Origin: Cheiracanthium punctorium | Taxonomy: Eukaryota; Arthropoda; Arachnida; Araneae; Cheiracanthiidae | NCBI GenBank assembly: GCA_038373885.1 | Contig: JAWZYV010014419.1 | Coordinates: 1 to 64,000, forward strand | Direction: 5' to 3' | Length of the DNA stretch: 64,000 bases | In this document: piece after piece, positions 1-11,117 of the stretch | How positions within the stretch are numbered: the stretch's first letter is position 1 | Layout of the letters: each line of letters opens with the position of its first letter | Program-made: the position numbers and the translations under genes | The notes under the pieces: generated by a model | Told to the model about the DNA's origin: nothing | The model's input: the letters and a program-made list of their open reading frames with translations, nothing else | Databases searched by the model: none

Positions 1-32
1 TGTTTGTTGTTTTTTTAAATTTCCTTTTTAAA

Positions 33-2238
33 TCTCTACTATTATAAAAGAAGATGTCTGTGTGTGGGTCTGTGTGTGGGTCTGTGGGTCTGTGTGTCGG
101 CGGCGTTACGGACAAACGGCTACACCTAGAAACACCAAATTTGGCACTCGGGAAGATCTAAACATGAAGTTGTGCACCTCGAAGCGATTTTTTCAAAATT
201 CGACCTAGAATTTTTTTTATTTTATGTTTTATGCGATTTTTGGCATTTTTTCTCACCTAATTCGTAATAACGGCGGAAATTACGCTCGCAGCAAAACGGC
301 ATTTGTATCATCGGATAGAGGAGAAATTTTTCTTTTAAAAACAGTTTGTTCTGAATACGTAACATAATTTACCGATTTTTAGGAATTTTTTTACTAAGCA
401 TCAACTTCGGCGAATTTTTCGTAAAATAATTTTAAAATTGTCGCCATCTTGAATTCTATCCGTCATAACTTTTTGATATTTTGACAAATCGTGAAACATT
501 CTTTTCTCCCTCTTTTAAAATAAAAACGAAAAAATTATGTAAATTAGATGATTTTTTACGAATTTTAATGCAGCCTAATGTTTAGAATTTAATAGCATCA
601 ACACGATATTACGCCATTCATTACATTGCCTTCGCGGCACGAGAACTTATGTTCGGTTGTTGCCACAGAAAGGATTACAAAAAAGGGTTTTTTCAACCAA
701 TCGAGCTTTGAAATGGGATATCAGAATTTCAATTCGCAAGTGAGGATCTATGACGTCAAATGCTTTAAGATACGTAAAAATCTCTACTTATTATAAAAGA
801 AGATGTGTGTGTGTGGGTCTGTGTGTCGGCGGCGTTACGGACAAACGGCTACACCTAGAAACACCAAATTTGGCACTCGGGAAGATCTAAACATGAAGTT
901 GTGCACCTCGAAGCGATTTTTTCAAAATTCGACCTAGAATTTTTTTTATTTTATGTTTTATGCGATTTTTGGCATTTTTTCTCACCTAATTCGTAATAAC
1001 GGCGGAAATTACGCTCGCAGCAAAACGGCATTTGTATCATCGGATAGAGGAGAAATTTTTCTTTTAAAAACAGTTTGTTCTGAATACGTAACATAATTTA
1101 CCGATTTTTAGGAATTTTTTTACTAAGCATCAACTTCGGCGAATTTTTCGTAAAATAATTTTAAAATTGTCGCCATCTTGAATTCTATCCGTCATAACTT
1201 TTTGATATTTTGACAAATCGTGAAACATTCTTTTCTCCCTCTTTTAAAATAAAAACGAAAAAATTATGTAAATTAGATGATTTTTTACGAATTTTAATGC
1301 AGCCTAATGTTTAGAATTTAATAGCATCAACACGATATTACGCCATTCATTACGTTGCCTTCGCGGCACGAGAACTTATGTTCGGTTGTTGCCACAGAAA
1401 GGATTACAAAAAAGGGTTTTTTCAACCAATCGAGCTTTGAAATGGGATATCAGAATTTCAATTCGCAAGTGAGGATCTATGACGTCAAATGCTTTAAGAT
1501 ACGTAAAAATCTCTACTTATTATAAAAGAAGATGTGTGTGTGTGGGTCTGTGTGTCGGCGGCGTTACGGACAAACGGCTACACCTAGAAACACCAAATTT
1601 GGCACTCGGGAAGATCTAAACATGAAGTTGTGCACCTCGAAGCGATTTTTTCAAAATTCGACCTAGAATTTTTTTTATTTTATGTTTTATGCGATTTTTG
1701 GCATTTTTTCTCACCTAATTCGTAATAACGGCGGAAATTACGCTCGCAGCAAAACGGCATTTGTATCATCGGATAGAGGAGAAATTTTTCTTTTAAAAAC
1801 AGTTTGTTCTGAATACGTAACATAATTTACCGATTTTTAGGAATTTTTTTACTAAGCATCGACTTCGGCGAATTTTTCGTAAAATAATTTTAAAATTGTC
1901 GCCATCTTGAATTCTATCCGTCATAACTTTTTGATATTTTGACAAATCGTGAAACATTCTTTTCTCCCTCTTTTAAAATAAAAACGAAAAAATTATGTAA
2001 ATTAGATGATTTTTTACGAATTTTAATGCAGCCTAATGTTTAGAATTTAATAGCATCAACACGATATTACGCCATTCATTACATTGCCTTCGCGGCACGA
2101 GAACTTATGTTCGGTTGTTGCCACAGAAAGGATTACAAAAAAGGGTTTTTTCAACCAATCGAGCTTTGAAATGGGATATCAGAATTTCAATTCGCAAGTG
2201 AGGATCTATGACGTCAAATGCTTTAAGATACGTAAAAA
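33..2238 (+). repeat. Three tandem copies of a Helitron 5' end (about 729 bp unit)
   Basis: Copies lie at 33-780, 781-1509 and 1510-2238. Each starts with TCTCTACT and ends with TACGTAAAAA, where the next copy begins with its own TC. Copies 2 and 3 are both 729 bp; copy 1 is 748 bp because its GTGTGTGGGTCT tract is longer. By eye only a few substitutions separate them (for example near 1353 and 1861), so the amplification is recent compared with the rest of the element. Confidence 0.92.
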
Positions 2239-2850
2239 TTACGCCATAATTTTAACTCATTTATTCCAGCTCTATTTTCAACACAGGGAGACGATATTTT
2301 GATTAAAATTTACTGTAGAAATAAACTAATTAATTCACGATTATTATTATTAGAAGTGGTATTTTAATCCGGTGCTTATTTAAAAATTGAAATGTCTTCA
2401 CGGTGCTGAAAATGTTCATTTTAAAAGTTACAAAGTTCGTTTCAAAGCGCGATATATTAAAATTTTTCTATTTACTATTTTTATTTTTGGCATTTAATTA
2501 TGGCGCAGGCGTTGCCTAGCGTATGCATGCAGGTTGCGAGTATAGTTTTATTTTAACGTTGTATTACGTTCCTCCATAAAGGAGAGCTTACGGGATTACA
2601 TTAATTGATCATGGCACGTGATAATTTAATTGCGTTGCCACAAAAAGGATTAGAAAAAAATGTTCTTTTTCCAACCAATCGATTTTTTAAATGGGATATC
2701 GGAATTTCAATGCGCAAGTGAGGATCTATGACGTCAAATGCTTTAAAATACGTAAAAATTACGCCACAAATTTAACTCATTTATCCCTGCTCTTTTTTTA
2801 ACACAAGGAGGCGATATTTTGATTAAAACTTACTTTAGAAATAAACTGAG
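2117..2850 (+). repeat. Older direct duplication inside the Helitron
   Basis: The stretch 2117 to about 2325 returns at 2634 to about 2850 (offset 517 bp) with clear divergence. Both contain the run TGAGGATCTATGACGTCAAA and the sequence GCGATATTTTGATTAAAA or its variant. This duplication is much older than the 729-bp triplication. Confidence 0.75.
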
Positions 2851-3880
2851 AAATTCATGATGCCAACCGGGGTATCTTTCACGGTAGTTAAACAGTGACG
2901 TCATAAATTTTTAAAAATGCGTGAAATTTGTAAACTCTGCAACTCTAACGTCCTGTCACAGTTATAGCGATTCTAAATAGCTCCTCGAGATGGCACAGTT
3001 TGATGTTTTCAGTAGACAGAACTATGGAGGATTTATAAGATATCTTTATATTGGATACATTGATAGTTAAGTTGGCACCGCTTGAATATTTTTCACCACG
3101 GTGAGATTAAATGTTTTGCGGTGCTAAATACGCCAATCCTACAAAACTATGCATAAATTAAATTTGTATGGAGAGCTTCCTTAATAGCAACTATTATGGG
3201 AAATGAATAATGTTTATGGTAATGCGTGAATTGCTAAAGAATCGCCATAGAATATAAAGGTCCCATTTGTGCCAAATAATGTAAGCTATTTCGTTAAATT
3301 GAGCATTAAAGAGGGAGAAGCGAAGATAGATAATATTAATATGCGTAATAGGTAGTATTGGTAGATTTGTAAGGATGATATGAATAAATCCCATTATACA
3401 ACGTTAATAAATATTTCATGAAATTAAAAGTGTTCTGTTTATCCTTTTTCAAGGGTTGTTTTACAACCAACTGAACGATAAGTAATTCTAATTTGCGTTG
3501 ATATATACCGCAGTAATTTCGACAGAGGAGATTACTTGAACTTTTTAAAAATGAAATTCGCAGCTATTTAAAAATAAATAGTTGTTCATTTCATGTAGTG
3601 TCTGAGGTATTTAATGCTACAACTTGAACCTCAAAACAGTATGATATAGAAATAACACATTTTGAAAGTCAGGAGTTCTCTGCAAACCGCTAAGCTTTTC
3701 ATTTTTCTGATCGCGAATGACACTGATGTAGTTTTTTGAGTCATGATATTGCAATGATGCCACGTTAGTACTCATGACGCAAACTTTACATTATAAGTCA
3801 AATAATTTTGCTTTTATTTTAGATTTCACATCACTGGAATTAAGTGGAGTTACACATGTAAGGAACATTTTCGTTTCCTA

Positions 3881-3907
3881 CCGTGCGAAGAACGGGCACG
3901 CAGCTAG
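3881..3907 (+). other. Helitron 3' terminus: hairpin plus CTAG
   Basis: CCGT and ACGG pair around a GCGAAGA loop, and CTAG lies 8 bases downstream. The same CCCGTGCGAAGAACGGG-type terminus recurs at 41756-41784 and 53942-53970. Confidence 0.75.
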
Positions 3908-4674
3908 TCTAATAATAAAAACCAGAGTTTGAAATTGTTTTTTTTTTTTTTTTTTTCATTCCTCTGATGACATTTTATTATAATTTTTATGCATCAAACA
4001 AGTATATTTCCTGAAAAATATCACCTTACCTCGTTTCTACCTTCTCACTAAGTTTTAATCCAAATCCTTAATTAAACCAAAAAAAAAAATTCTTAAATGT
4101 ATAATACTTAATTATTTATAATCTCTTTAATGAGTAATATACTTAAGCATAAAATAAAATAAATAAAAACTTTGTGAAAAAAAAACACACATAAAAAGTT
4201 ACTTATAAGATGTTACAATCGTTTCGACCAAAAAATTCTTTCACCAGACAAGCCCTTGGACTCCCTGAGCAGAAGGAACTGTAAAAGATCTTTGTCGAAA
4301 CGATCGTAACATCTTACAAGTAACTTTTTATGTGTGTTTTTTTTTCGCAATGTTTTTATTTATTTTATCATTTAACACCAGTAATTTGAGTGATTTTTCA
4401 TACTTAAGCATAATTAAATCATTTTTATAACGTATATAAATTCAAATTAATCATTTGCTTGAAACTTTTAAATAAGATTATTTCCTGTGTACTTCACGTT
4501 AAGAAAATTCAAATTATTATTAAATTTATATTTAGTATTTGAAATAAAATTGTATTTTAACTTTAATAAATATTTGAATTTCTTTAATATGTATCATATA
4601 CACATAAATCTGTAATTATGTTATTAAAAATATATCAACTGGTATAATTTCATGCACATGGGCAAAACAGCTAG
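3908..4674 (+). mobile_element. Possible second Helitron abutting the first
   Basis: Immediately after the CTAG of the first Helitron the sequence reads TCTAATAATAAAAACC, a plausible Helitron 5' start. A CTAG at 4671-4674 follows a weak hairpin (TGC...GCA). If correct, this is a head-to-tail pair of Helitrons sharing an insertion point. The interior is AT-rich, has a T run near 3937-3956 and carries the Penelope-type foldback at 4151-4400. The 3' hairpin is poor, so the call is tentative. Confidence 0.35.
4151..4400. mobile_element. Penelope-type foldback dimer, 11-bp TSD
   Basis: Inverted-repeat insertion flanked by the direct repeat TACTTAAGCAT (4140-4150 and 4401-4411). The arms contain AACTTTGTGAAAAA / TTTTTTTCGCAATGTT and a shared GATGTTACAATCGTTTCGAC block with its complement. 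The right end carries the conserved outward tail TTAACACCAGTAATTTGAGT. Related insertions lie at 26028-26338 and 45069-45281, and a single arm lies next to a Penelope-like GIY-YIG coding region at 24300-24440, which links the family to Penelope-like elements. Confidence 0.65.
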
Positions 4675-5555
4675 TTTAATATAAATATGAACGATTTAGT
4701 ATGCAGGTGATGTATTCGGCCGAATACTATATTGTTCAGTCAAATCAAATATTCGGTATTTAGCCGAATACCAAATATCTATATCTATATACTATATATA
4801 ATTTCCTTGATAAATAAAAAGTGTAATAAAGCATCAAAAATTTCATAAGAGGAAAGGATTATGAAATCTAATCCCCCCTCCCGGTTGATGTAATATTATG
4901 TATATTCAAAAATCCATTCTGTATCATTAAATGAAAATGTGAAAAATATATTTTAAAAATGTTAACAGTAAACAAAACAAGGATAAAATATTGTTTATTT
5001 TCCAAAATGTTTATTTTAAATGTTTTCCAAATGTATTGTTTATTTTCCTTATTTTCCAAAAATGTCGTTAAAAAAGAAGAATTAAAAAATATATTTTTCT
5101 GTCTTCTTATGGCTTGAAATCATCTGCAAAAACTTCTTTATTTTATGCATACGTACACTCAGAAACGTAGTCAGGAAAACATTTAGGGGAGGGCTGATAT
5201 GATGTAAATTGAGAATAAGTAAACTGAATTTCTTCACGTCATAGAGCTTATACTAGCCAGTCCGAAAATTTTCGGGTGTGGTGGTGGTGGTGGGGTAGGA
5301 CATAATCACCCTCCTGGTTTGGACCCCCCCCCTCACGTGAAAGCTATAGATACGTCCGAGAATGGTCTAGTTCTGATATTTCTTTCCTTCCACGGTGGAA
5401 GATGAAATAAATGACATTTGAATATAACTGTGGTATACTGTCAAAGAACACTGTACGTAGAAAGACCGATATTTTAGTTCTCAGAGATGCAGAGTTGTAA
5501 TAAAACTATCAATCAACTTACGTAATTTAAAGATGTTTGTTTGTGTGATTATGAC
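4402..5555. other. Anonymous AT-rich DNA with a palindrome
   Basis: No gene seen. GTATTCGGCCGAATAC at 4712-4727 is a perfect 16-bp palindrome, echoed by TATTTAGCCGAATACC at about 4761. A GTGGTGGTGG tract and a C8-9 run lie at about 5279-5335; with a related CATGTGAAAGCTATAACTAC motif near 6133 they look like the end of a degenerate DNA transposon, but no matched TSD could be found. Confidence 0.4.
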
Positions 5556-5770
5556 AATGCTACACTTGGGCGATCTGCCAAGGATGGGGGGTGCCTTGGT
5601 AGGAGGACTTTCTAAGGGGTTGTATCGGGTATTCACGTTACATCTGGAGAAAACCTACCAAAACTCCAGGCCGTTAGATCGACAGCCGCGCGATGGGACC
5701 TAGACCCAGGACCTTCACACATCGGCCGTCTACCATTGTCAGTGACATAACCACTGGGCCATGGTGAGGC
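5556..5770 (-). mobile_element. tRNA-derived SINE
   Basis: Read on the minus strand it starts with a tRNA-like head: an A-box-like TGGCCCAGTGG (complement at 5752-5762) and a B-box-like GGGTCTAGGTCCC (complement near 5697-5709). The body contains GGTTTTCTCCAGATGTAACG and then TTAGAAAGTCCTCC. The same body is present at 9414-9545 (plus strand), and a diverged copy sits at 60465-60612 (minus). Promoter boxes are degenerate, so it is probably inactive. Confidence 0.65.
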
Positions 5771-8700
5771 GTAATTGAAAGAAATCTGAAATTTTCATTC
5801 TGTGAGATAAAATAAAATATAAAAAGATAGTTTGGTTTAGAGGGCCACCTGTAAAACTGTTGACCGGGTGCCACTGGCATAAACTAGCATGTAATATTTG
5901 GGGACAAAATGCTCCCTATTGTAGAAAATACAATTTTCAAATGGGAGATATCTGCATTTTCTTGAATTAAAGGGGAGGGGGGAAGTAATTGTGCCTCTAA
6001 AATTCAGGGGTCCCCTGAATATATAATTCTTTGGCTTTTCAGAGGGGCCAAAATCCAGGGGCCTCTTTTTGGTCGAAGGAAGGCCAAACGGAGCCCCTTA
6101 TAGCCGCCCTCGCCGGACACCCCCCCCTCTCATGTGAAAGCTATAACTACGTCCGTGCTTTATGCTTTGAATAAACAATATATAACTACAGGTAGTTTAT
6201 TAAATGAAATGTTATTCAAATTTAATTTTGATTCATACATGTTGTTATGTATTTAGGTTTATATTTATTGAGAATAGTTGAGAGTTTTAAATAACATTAG
6301 AAAGAGCATAAACATTTTCAATTATTTCGCGGATCGCCGCCGGTCTGTGGACCAGGCTCCTAACACAGTGAAGTCCCAGAAATCCACACAGCATGGGAGA
6401 AGAGTTTGTGCGGATTTCGGAAAATTTATGGATTTCAACTTCAGGGAATACATTTAGAGCAGAGTATTTTACCATAAAAATCTAAATCTCGCTAAACAGC
6501 ACTTACTTAAGAATAAGCAAACTAAAAATTTGAAAACTATCATGCAACAAATGACATTTTCACCTAATTTATTTATCTGCAAACATTTGTGTTAGTGTTT
6601 ATTTTAAAACCCTAGAATGCTCTAATGAGAACATATTTCGAACAATGTACAGCTGCGGAAAAAAAAAAGTCCCACTTGTACATTTTTCGGCCGTCGTTCG
6701 TCGCACAGCAAAGTTACAGATACCAATTGTTTACGATTGACGCACACTTTAATTTGCTATGCATAAAAATTGCAAAAGGGGCCATCTACATATTAAAATT
6801 CGCACCAACTTTTTTTTTCTCAATAGCAACCCCTAGATTTCACTTCATATTTCAAAAATTTAGCTCATTTTAACCCCGGACACCAATTTTCAATAAATTT
6901 GGACAGAAAATGAGTGAGTTATGAGCACCCAAAATCCCCCTCCCCCAATGTTAAAATATTTTTTCATACTTCAACTCATATCTCATATAATATTGGTAGT
7001 AAGAAGCTGGTTTTTATTCGTACTATTAGAACTAAACGACCCAAACATAATTTAATGTTATTATGATTTTTAATAAATTATTAATATGAATTATGAATTA
7101 TTAAATTAATATTAAAAAATTATGAATAGCGACCTAGCCAAATTGCGATGGAAATACATGCAGAAATTAATATTACATGGCTGTGCAAAATTTCAAATTT
7201 TTACGTTCAGTAGTTTAATTTATATTAAATAAAATGTGTTATTTTCATGAGTTAAGGGAACATATATAAATTTATTAACTGAAATTTTTTTGAAAATTGC
7301 ATAAAATAAATGTCAATTAGATTTATTTTGTGCAAAAACACAGTAAAAGATATCAGTATTAAAAATATAAAATTTTGAAGCAAATAAATTAGAGGTTTTT
7401 ACAGTTTGTTGGGGATTCTATAAAGCGTGTATTGTTGCGTCCGCTACCGTATTCCCCCAAATAAAATATTTTCCAGCTATAGAATTAGATGCAGTAGATG
7501 TATGTCTTCTAATACAACGTCCTATTTCTGAAAAACTAACATCCTCAACTTTCCAGGCATGAATGTGACCTTTTTTAATATCGGAAACATTAGGTCTAGT
7601 TGATAAAGTGAACCAAAAAGTCTGGTTTATTGCTTTTGTGAGTATAAGTTATCTTATATACGAACATTGATTTATGTTCCAAATAAAAAATGATTTCACT
7701 CCTTTTCTACCTAATTTAGGTCATACAAACGAGTACTAAAATTTAAAAGTAATTTTTATATTTTAGACTATTATATTAAAAAATCTTTTACGTATTATGA
7801 AAGTTAGTAATTTTTATACCACAATATGTTTTAGTTTTCACAATTAACAGTGAATAAACATAAAAAACCCTTTAAGTATAACCCAGTAGATGCATTTTTA
7901 TATTGTTTAATTTTCAGTGTTATTTCCTTAAGTCAAAAGTTATTTCTGTGGACCTCTAGTACATGGTTTGTTTCAATCATGAAAATTGTATCTACTTAAC
8001 AACGACTTTTGATGGTCAGAGTAGGGGAAGCTTGATCAGAAAAATTGACTTAGATATCACTGAGTTTAGAAGAATTTTTTACTGGGATAAAGTGAATAGA
8101 AAAATGTAATATTTCTGCAAAAACAAATTTATAAAAATTTAATTATATTCAGAATTTTCTCATTTGAAACTGCCAAACTGTAAGCTTAATAATGAAAAAA
8201 TGTTAACTTTCTGTTTAGCCTAATTATTGTGTTTATTCAAAAAATGGCAATACGTCTAGGACTATTAGTAATGAATAACATGGCATGAATTTAAAAAATA
8301 TATATGCAGTAAGACATCTCTGGAGCGACCACCCTCCGTTTTACAAAAAATCAGTCGTTAAGAGAGGTGGTCACTCAAACAAGTATAAACATTAAATTGC
8401 CAAGTAAAAAAAAAAAAAAAAAACGCAAAGAAACATTGTTTGTTTGGTAATTTATGAAATTGCATACTCACATAAGTAATTAGACGAACATATTTCTAAA
8501 ATTTAAATTTCAATAAAATATTTAAAAATTTCGGATTGTTTCATTCTTTTTCCTCTTTCCGAGAGTACTTCTCTCTATATTTTATCTTTTCATCTGACAC
8601 AAGAGCATTTATCCCGATATTCTTTGTATTTGCTTAATAAAACCTATTCACTTTAAAATTTTCTTTTTGGGTTAATATAAGCAATACGAGGATATTACTC

Positions 8701-9413
8701 AACATCTTAAGGCTCTGAGTGATTTTATGAAGCAACATTTCCCTAATGCGCAACACGAAAATTAAAAAATAAATATATATAATATGGATAAAAAAATCCA
8801 ATTTGTCAATAACGAAAAATCTTCTTATTCTTCTTCGGAGTAGGAAAAATTTATTGAACTGACGTCGAACTGAACAATGCCACCGCTTAATAAAACAGCG
8901 TCAGCGTCAAGATTCTGGTGCCCTTTGAAAGAATATCCATAATAGTCAGAGAAGACTTTGTCTGTCTGTTACTATTTGCAAAACTGATAATATATTTGCG
9001 AAACTGACTTTTCTGCATATTCATTAACAAAAACTAAATACCGGAATAAATTGGACGCAGAGCATGGCATTAGAATAAAACTTTCTTTAATACAGCCAAA
9101 TTTTAAAGAAGTTTGCGACAGTCAAAAACAAAGCCATTCATCCCATTGATACTTTTCATCAGTGTATCGTATAATTTCATTGAAAAATTTCGTACCGGCA
9201 AGTCCCTTTTTGTAAGTATTGTCTACACTTTTACACTGCTTCATTTTGTTTAGTTTTATGTTTATGTCTAATAAGTGATAAATATAGGCCCTTAATTCCT
9301 CCTTTAAGTATTATTTATTCGGGGGTTCTGTTGATATGAATGTGGTAAAAAAAGGGTTCCGTGGGATACAAAGTTTGAGAATCACTGCAGTACAGATTTC
9401 CGTTCTAAAGAAG
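5771..9413. other. Anonymous AT-rich region, no gene recognised
   Basis: Only short, compositionally biased frames are present. Weak hints: G- and C-rich tracts at 5979-6130 (GGGGTCCCC, CAGGGGCC) resembling ends of hAT-type MITEs without a usable TSD; ACAGCTGCGGAAAAAAAA at about 6650, like a Tc1-type terminal repeat without a partner; a minus-strand stretch at about 7415-7570 that reads SFSEIGRCIRRH, loosely like a transposase helix-turn-helix; and CTCTGGAGCGACCACC with a complementary GGTGGTCACTC at about 8320-8395. None is firm enough to annotate separately. Confidence 0.4.
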
Positions 9414-9545
9414 TGTGGTTTTCTCCAGGTGGTGGTTCTCCTTGGTCGGTTTTCTCCAGGTGTAACGTGAATACGCGTTAGAACCCTTTAGAAAGTCCTC
9501 CGACCAAGACACCCTCTACAGAGGTAGATGACCCTCGGGTAGGAT
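9414..9545 (+). mobile_element. SINE body fragment
   Basis: Contains GGTTTTCTCCAGGTGTAACG followed by TAGAAAGTCCTCCGACCAAG, matching the body of the SINE at 5556-5770 read in the opposite direction. The tRNA-like head is missing, so this is a 5'-truncated copy on the plus strand. It partly repeats its own GGTTTTCTCCAGGTG segment. Confidence 0.6.
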
Positions 9546-10085
9546 GGCCATACCATACAAAACCGAAAAAATTAAAGAAGTCTTTTATTGAACAAGAAAG
9601 ACCAATACCGTACACTCATGAATTATGACACATTTTCCAAGCAGTATTTGTAAAGGTAAAGTATGATTAGAATATCCCTGACGATGATTGAGAAACAGTT
9701 TTAATATGCGATTTTAATACAGACTTTAATTCTGAAAAGTGCTTTATAAAACTAGAAATTCAAATAAACACTCAAGGATTATCCAAAGGCACATTCATGG
9801 ATTATGTACGATGCACATTCCAAACAGTATTCATAAAGGTGAAATATAGCTGGAATATGCTTGGCGAAGATAAAACAGTTTTAGAAGGCGATTTGAATAT
9901 GGATTTCGATTCCAAATAAGTGTGTTATAGAACTAGGATTAAAAAAACGACACACTCATGAGTAATGATACACTTTCTAACTTAGTGGAATAGAGAAGAA
10001 AAATAAGGGACAGCGCATGGGTTATGATACGCTTTTAATAAACGCATTAGTGCGTATTTAAAATATGAAAGTGTTTCATTTATTT
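9546..10085 (-). repeat. About 160-bp tandem repeat, minus orientation
   Basis: About three diverged units with ACTCATGAATTATGACAC, TTCCAAGCAGTATT and GTAAAGGT-type blocks. The complementary unit forms the array at 25866-27235. The terminal segment CACACTCATGAGTAATGATA and what follows also recurs at 31404-31545 and 39794-39935, so the unit is dispersed, probably carried by Helitrons. Confidence 0.65.
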
Positions 10086-10615
10086 TTTTTGTGTGGGTGT
10101 GTGTTGTTCGATTGCTACTTAGCAGTCTGTTTGCAATTGTAATAAAAATAAAAACAAAAACCGCATTTTGCTGATCGTGAAATACGGTAATTTTTTGTGC
10201 TAATCATTTTTTCCTCCTTCAAATCCGCTGTCACCAAAATAGATTAGATACAAGAATAGATCGGCTATCAAATTTTCCCACACACACAGAGTGGTGTTTT
10301 TCTGCGGAGAACATAAACTATACTTCGAGCCCCTGGCATCTTGGGTGTCATGTTCGATCACTCAATGTGCCAATCTTAATCACGCTCCTAATCAGGGTTC
10401 AGCCTCGTGTCACGTAGCTACCAATATATGCGTGAACAGACAAAAGGCATATGACTACGGTGTCAACAAGTCCAAAGATTATTTGTCCAACGAATGAATG
10501 TATAGTTATCCAGTGTTAAACTCTATAGTTAATTAGAAACTATTATAATCTTTATGTAGATGAAGATTTGACTCATAAACACAGCTCCACGCACAGAAAC
10601 GAAATCTAGGGGTGT
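10086..10615. other. Anonymous DNA, no gene seen
   Basis: Short GT-rich tract near 10090-10110 and a frame at 10291-10497 without recognisable domains or coding signal. Nothing supportable. Confidence 0.35.
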
Positions 10616-10623
10616 GTATGTTA

Positions 10624-11109
10624 CAGGGGCGTAGCCAGGGGTCGGCATATAGGGCTACAGCCACCTCCGAAATGAGTAAACATAGGATAAGGAGAAAACG
10701 ACGTATTAGAGGACAAATTTTAAAGTTGCCCCAAAAATCCTCCATGGTAGAGATTTGAAAGTTCTCCTTGATTTGAGGTTCAGCTACGGACCTAAGCGAA
10801 ATTTAGTTTTATTTGTATATTTACTTTTCTTTTCTATTAGTATTATAATTATTCATTATTTTTTTTTTTTCAAGCAAAGATTTTAAACTCGATTTATGAT
10901 CTTTTTTTTAAATTTTCTTTCTTTCTTACCTTTAATTTACTTTTATGTGCGAACATTTTTGAGGAAAATAAATTTCCAGCCTCCCCCCTCCCTCCAATAA
11001 ATAAATAAATAAATAAATTTAAAAAAAGATATCAACTTTTACAAGCTATATTGCATTGTGCTTTTTGAGTTCTCTGCTATCCCCGAAAAAACTTCTGGCT
11101 ACGCTACTG
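10624..11109. mobile_element. hAT-type MITE, TSD GTATGTTA
   Basis: The 8-bp direct repeat GTATGTTA lies at 10616-10623 and 11110-11117. The ends are CAGGGGCGTAGCCAGGGG and, on the other strand, CAGTAGCGTAGCCAGAAG. The C-A-G start and 8-bp TSD fit hAT. The 486-bp interior has T-rich and AAAT-repeat tracts (about 10998-11020) and no transposase. Confidence 0.85.
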
Positions 11110-11117
11110 GTATGTTA

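Larger units (their letters stand above)
33..3907 (+). mobile_element. Non-autonomous Helitron with triplicated 5' end
   Basis: Rolling-circle transposon copy without its own Rep/helicase. It begins with TC (TCTCTACTATTATAAAAG) directly after an A at 32 and ends with a short hairpin followed by CTAG at 3904-3907 and a T at 3908, which is the Helitron rule of insertion between A and T. No open frame of useful length runs through it. The first 2.2 kb is three head-to-tail copies of the 5' end, and an older diverged internal duplication follows. The boundaries are seen directly; assignment to Helitron follows from the TC start, the 3' hairpin and the CTAG end. Confidence 0.8.

Noticed and set aside
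33..2238. Regular repeats considered as a CRISPR array
   Set aside because: Unit is 729 bp, contiguous and without spacers, in a eukaryotic genome.
2084..2302. 72-codon plus-strand frame at the Helitron repeat
   Set aside because: Lies across the 729-bp repeat and its junction; no domain and no conservation beyond the repeat.
5279..6135. G/C-run motifs like hAT-type MITE ends (GTGAAAGCTATA-ACTACGTCC)
   Set aside because: No matching TSD on any pair of ends tried.
7415..7640. Possible mariner transposase helix-turn-helix on the minus strand
   Set aside because: Only about 12 suggestive residues, no catalytic motif and no TIR pair.
8310..8400. CTCTGGAGCGACCACC/GGTGGTCACTC inverted pair, possible pogo-type end
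   Set aside because: Pair is only about 70 bp apart and no TA-flanked opposite end was found.
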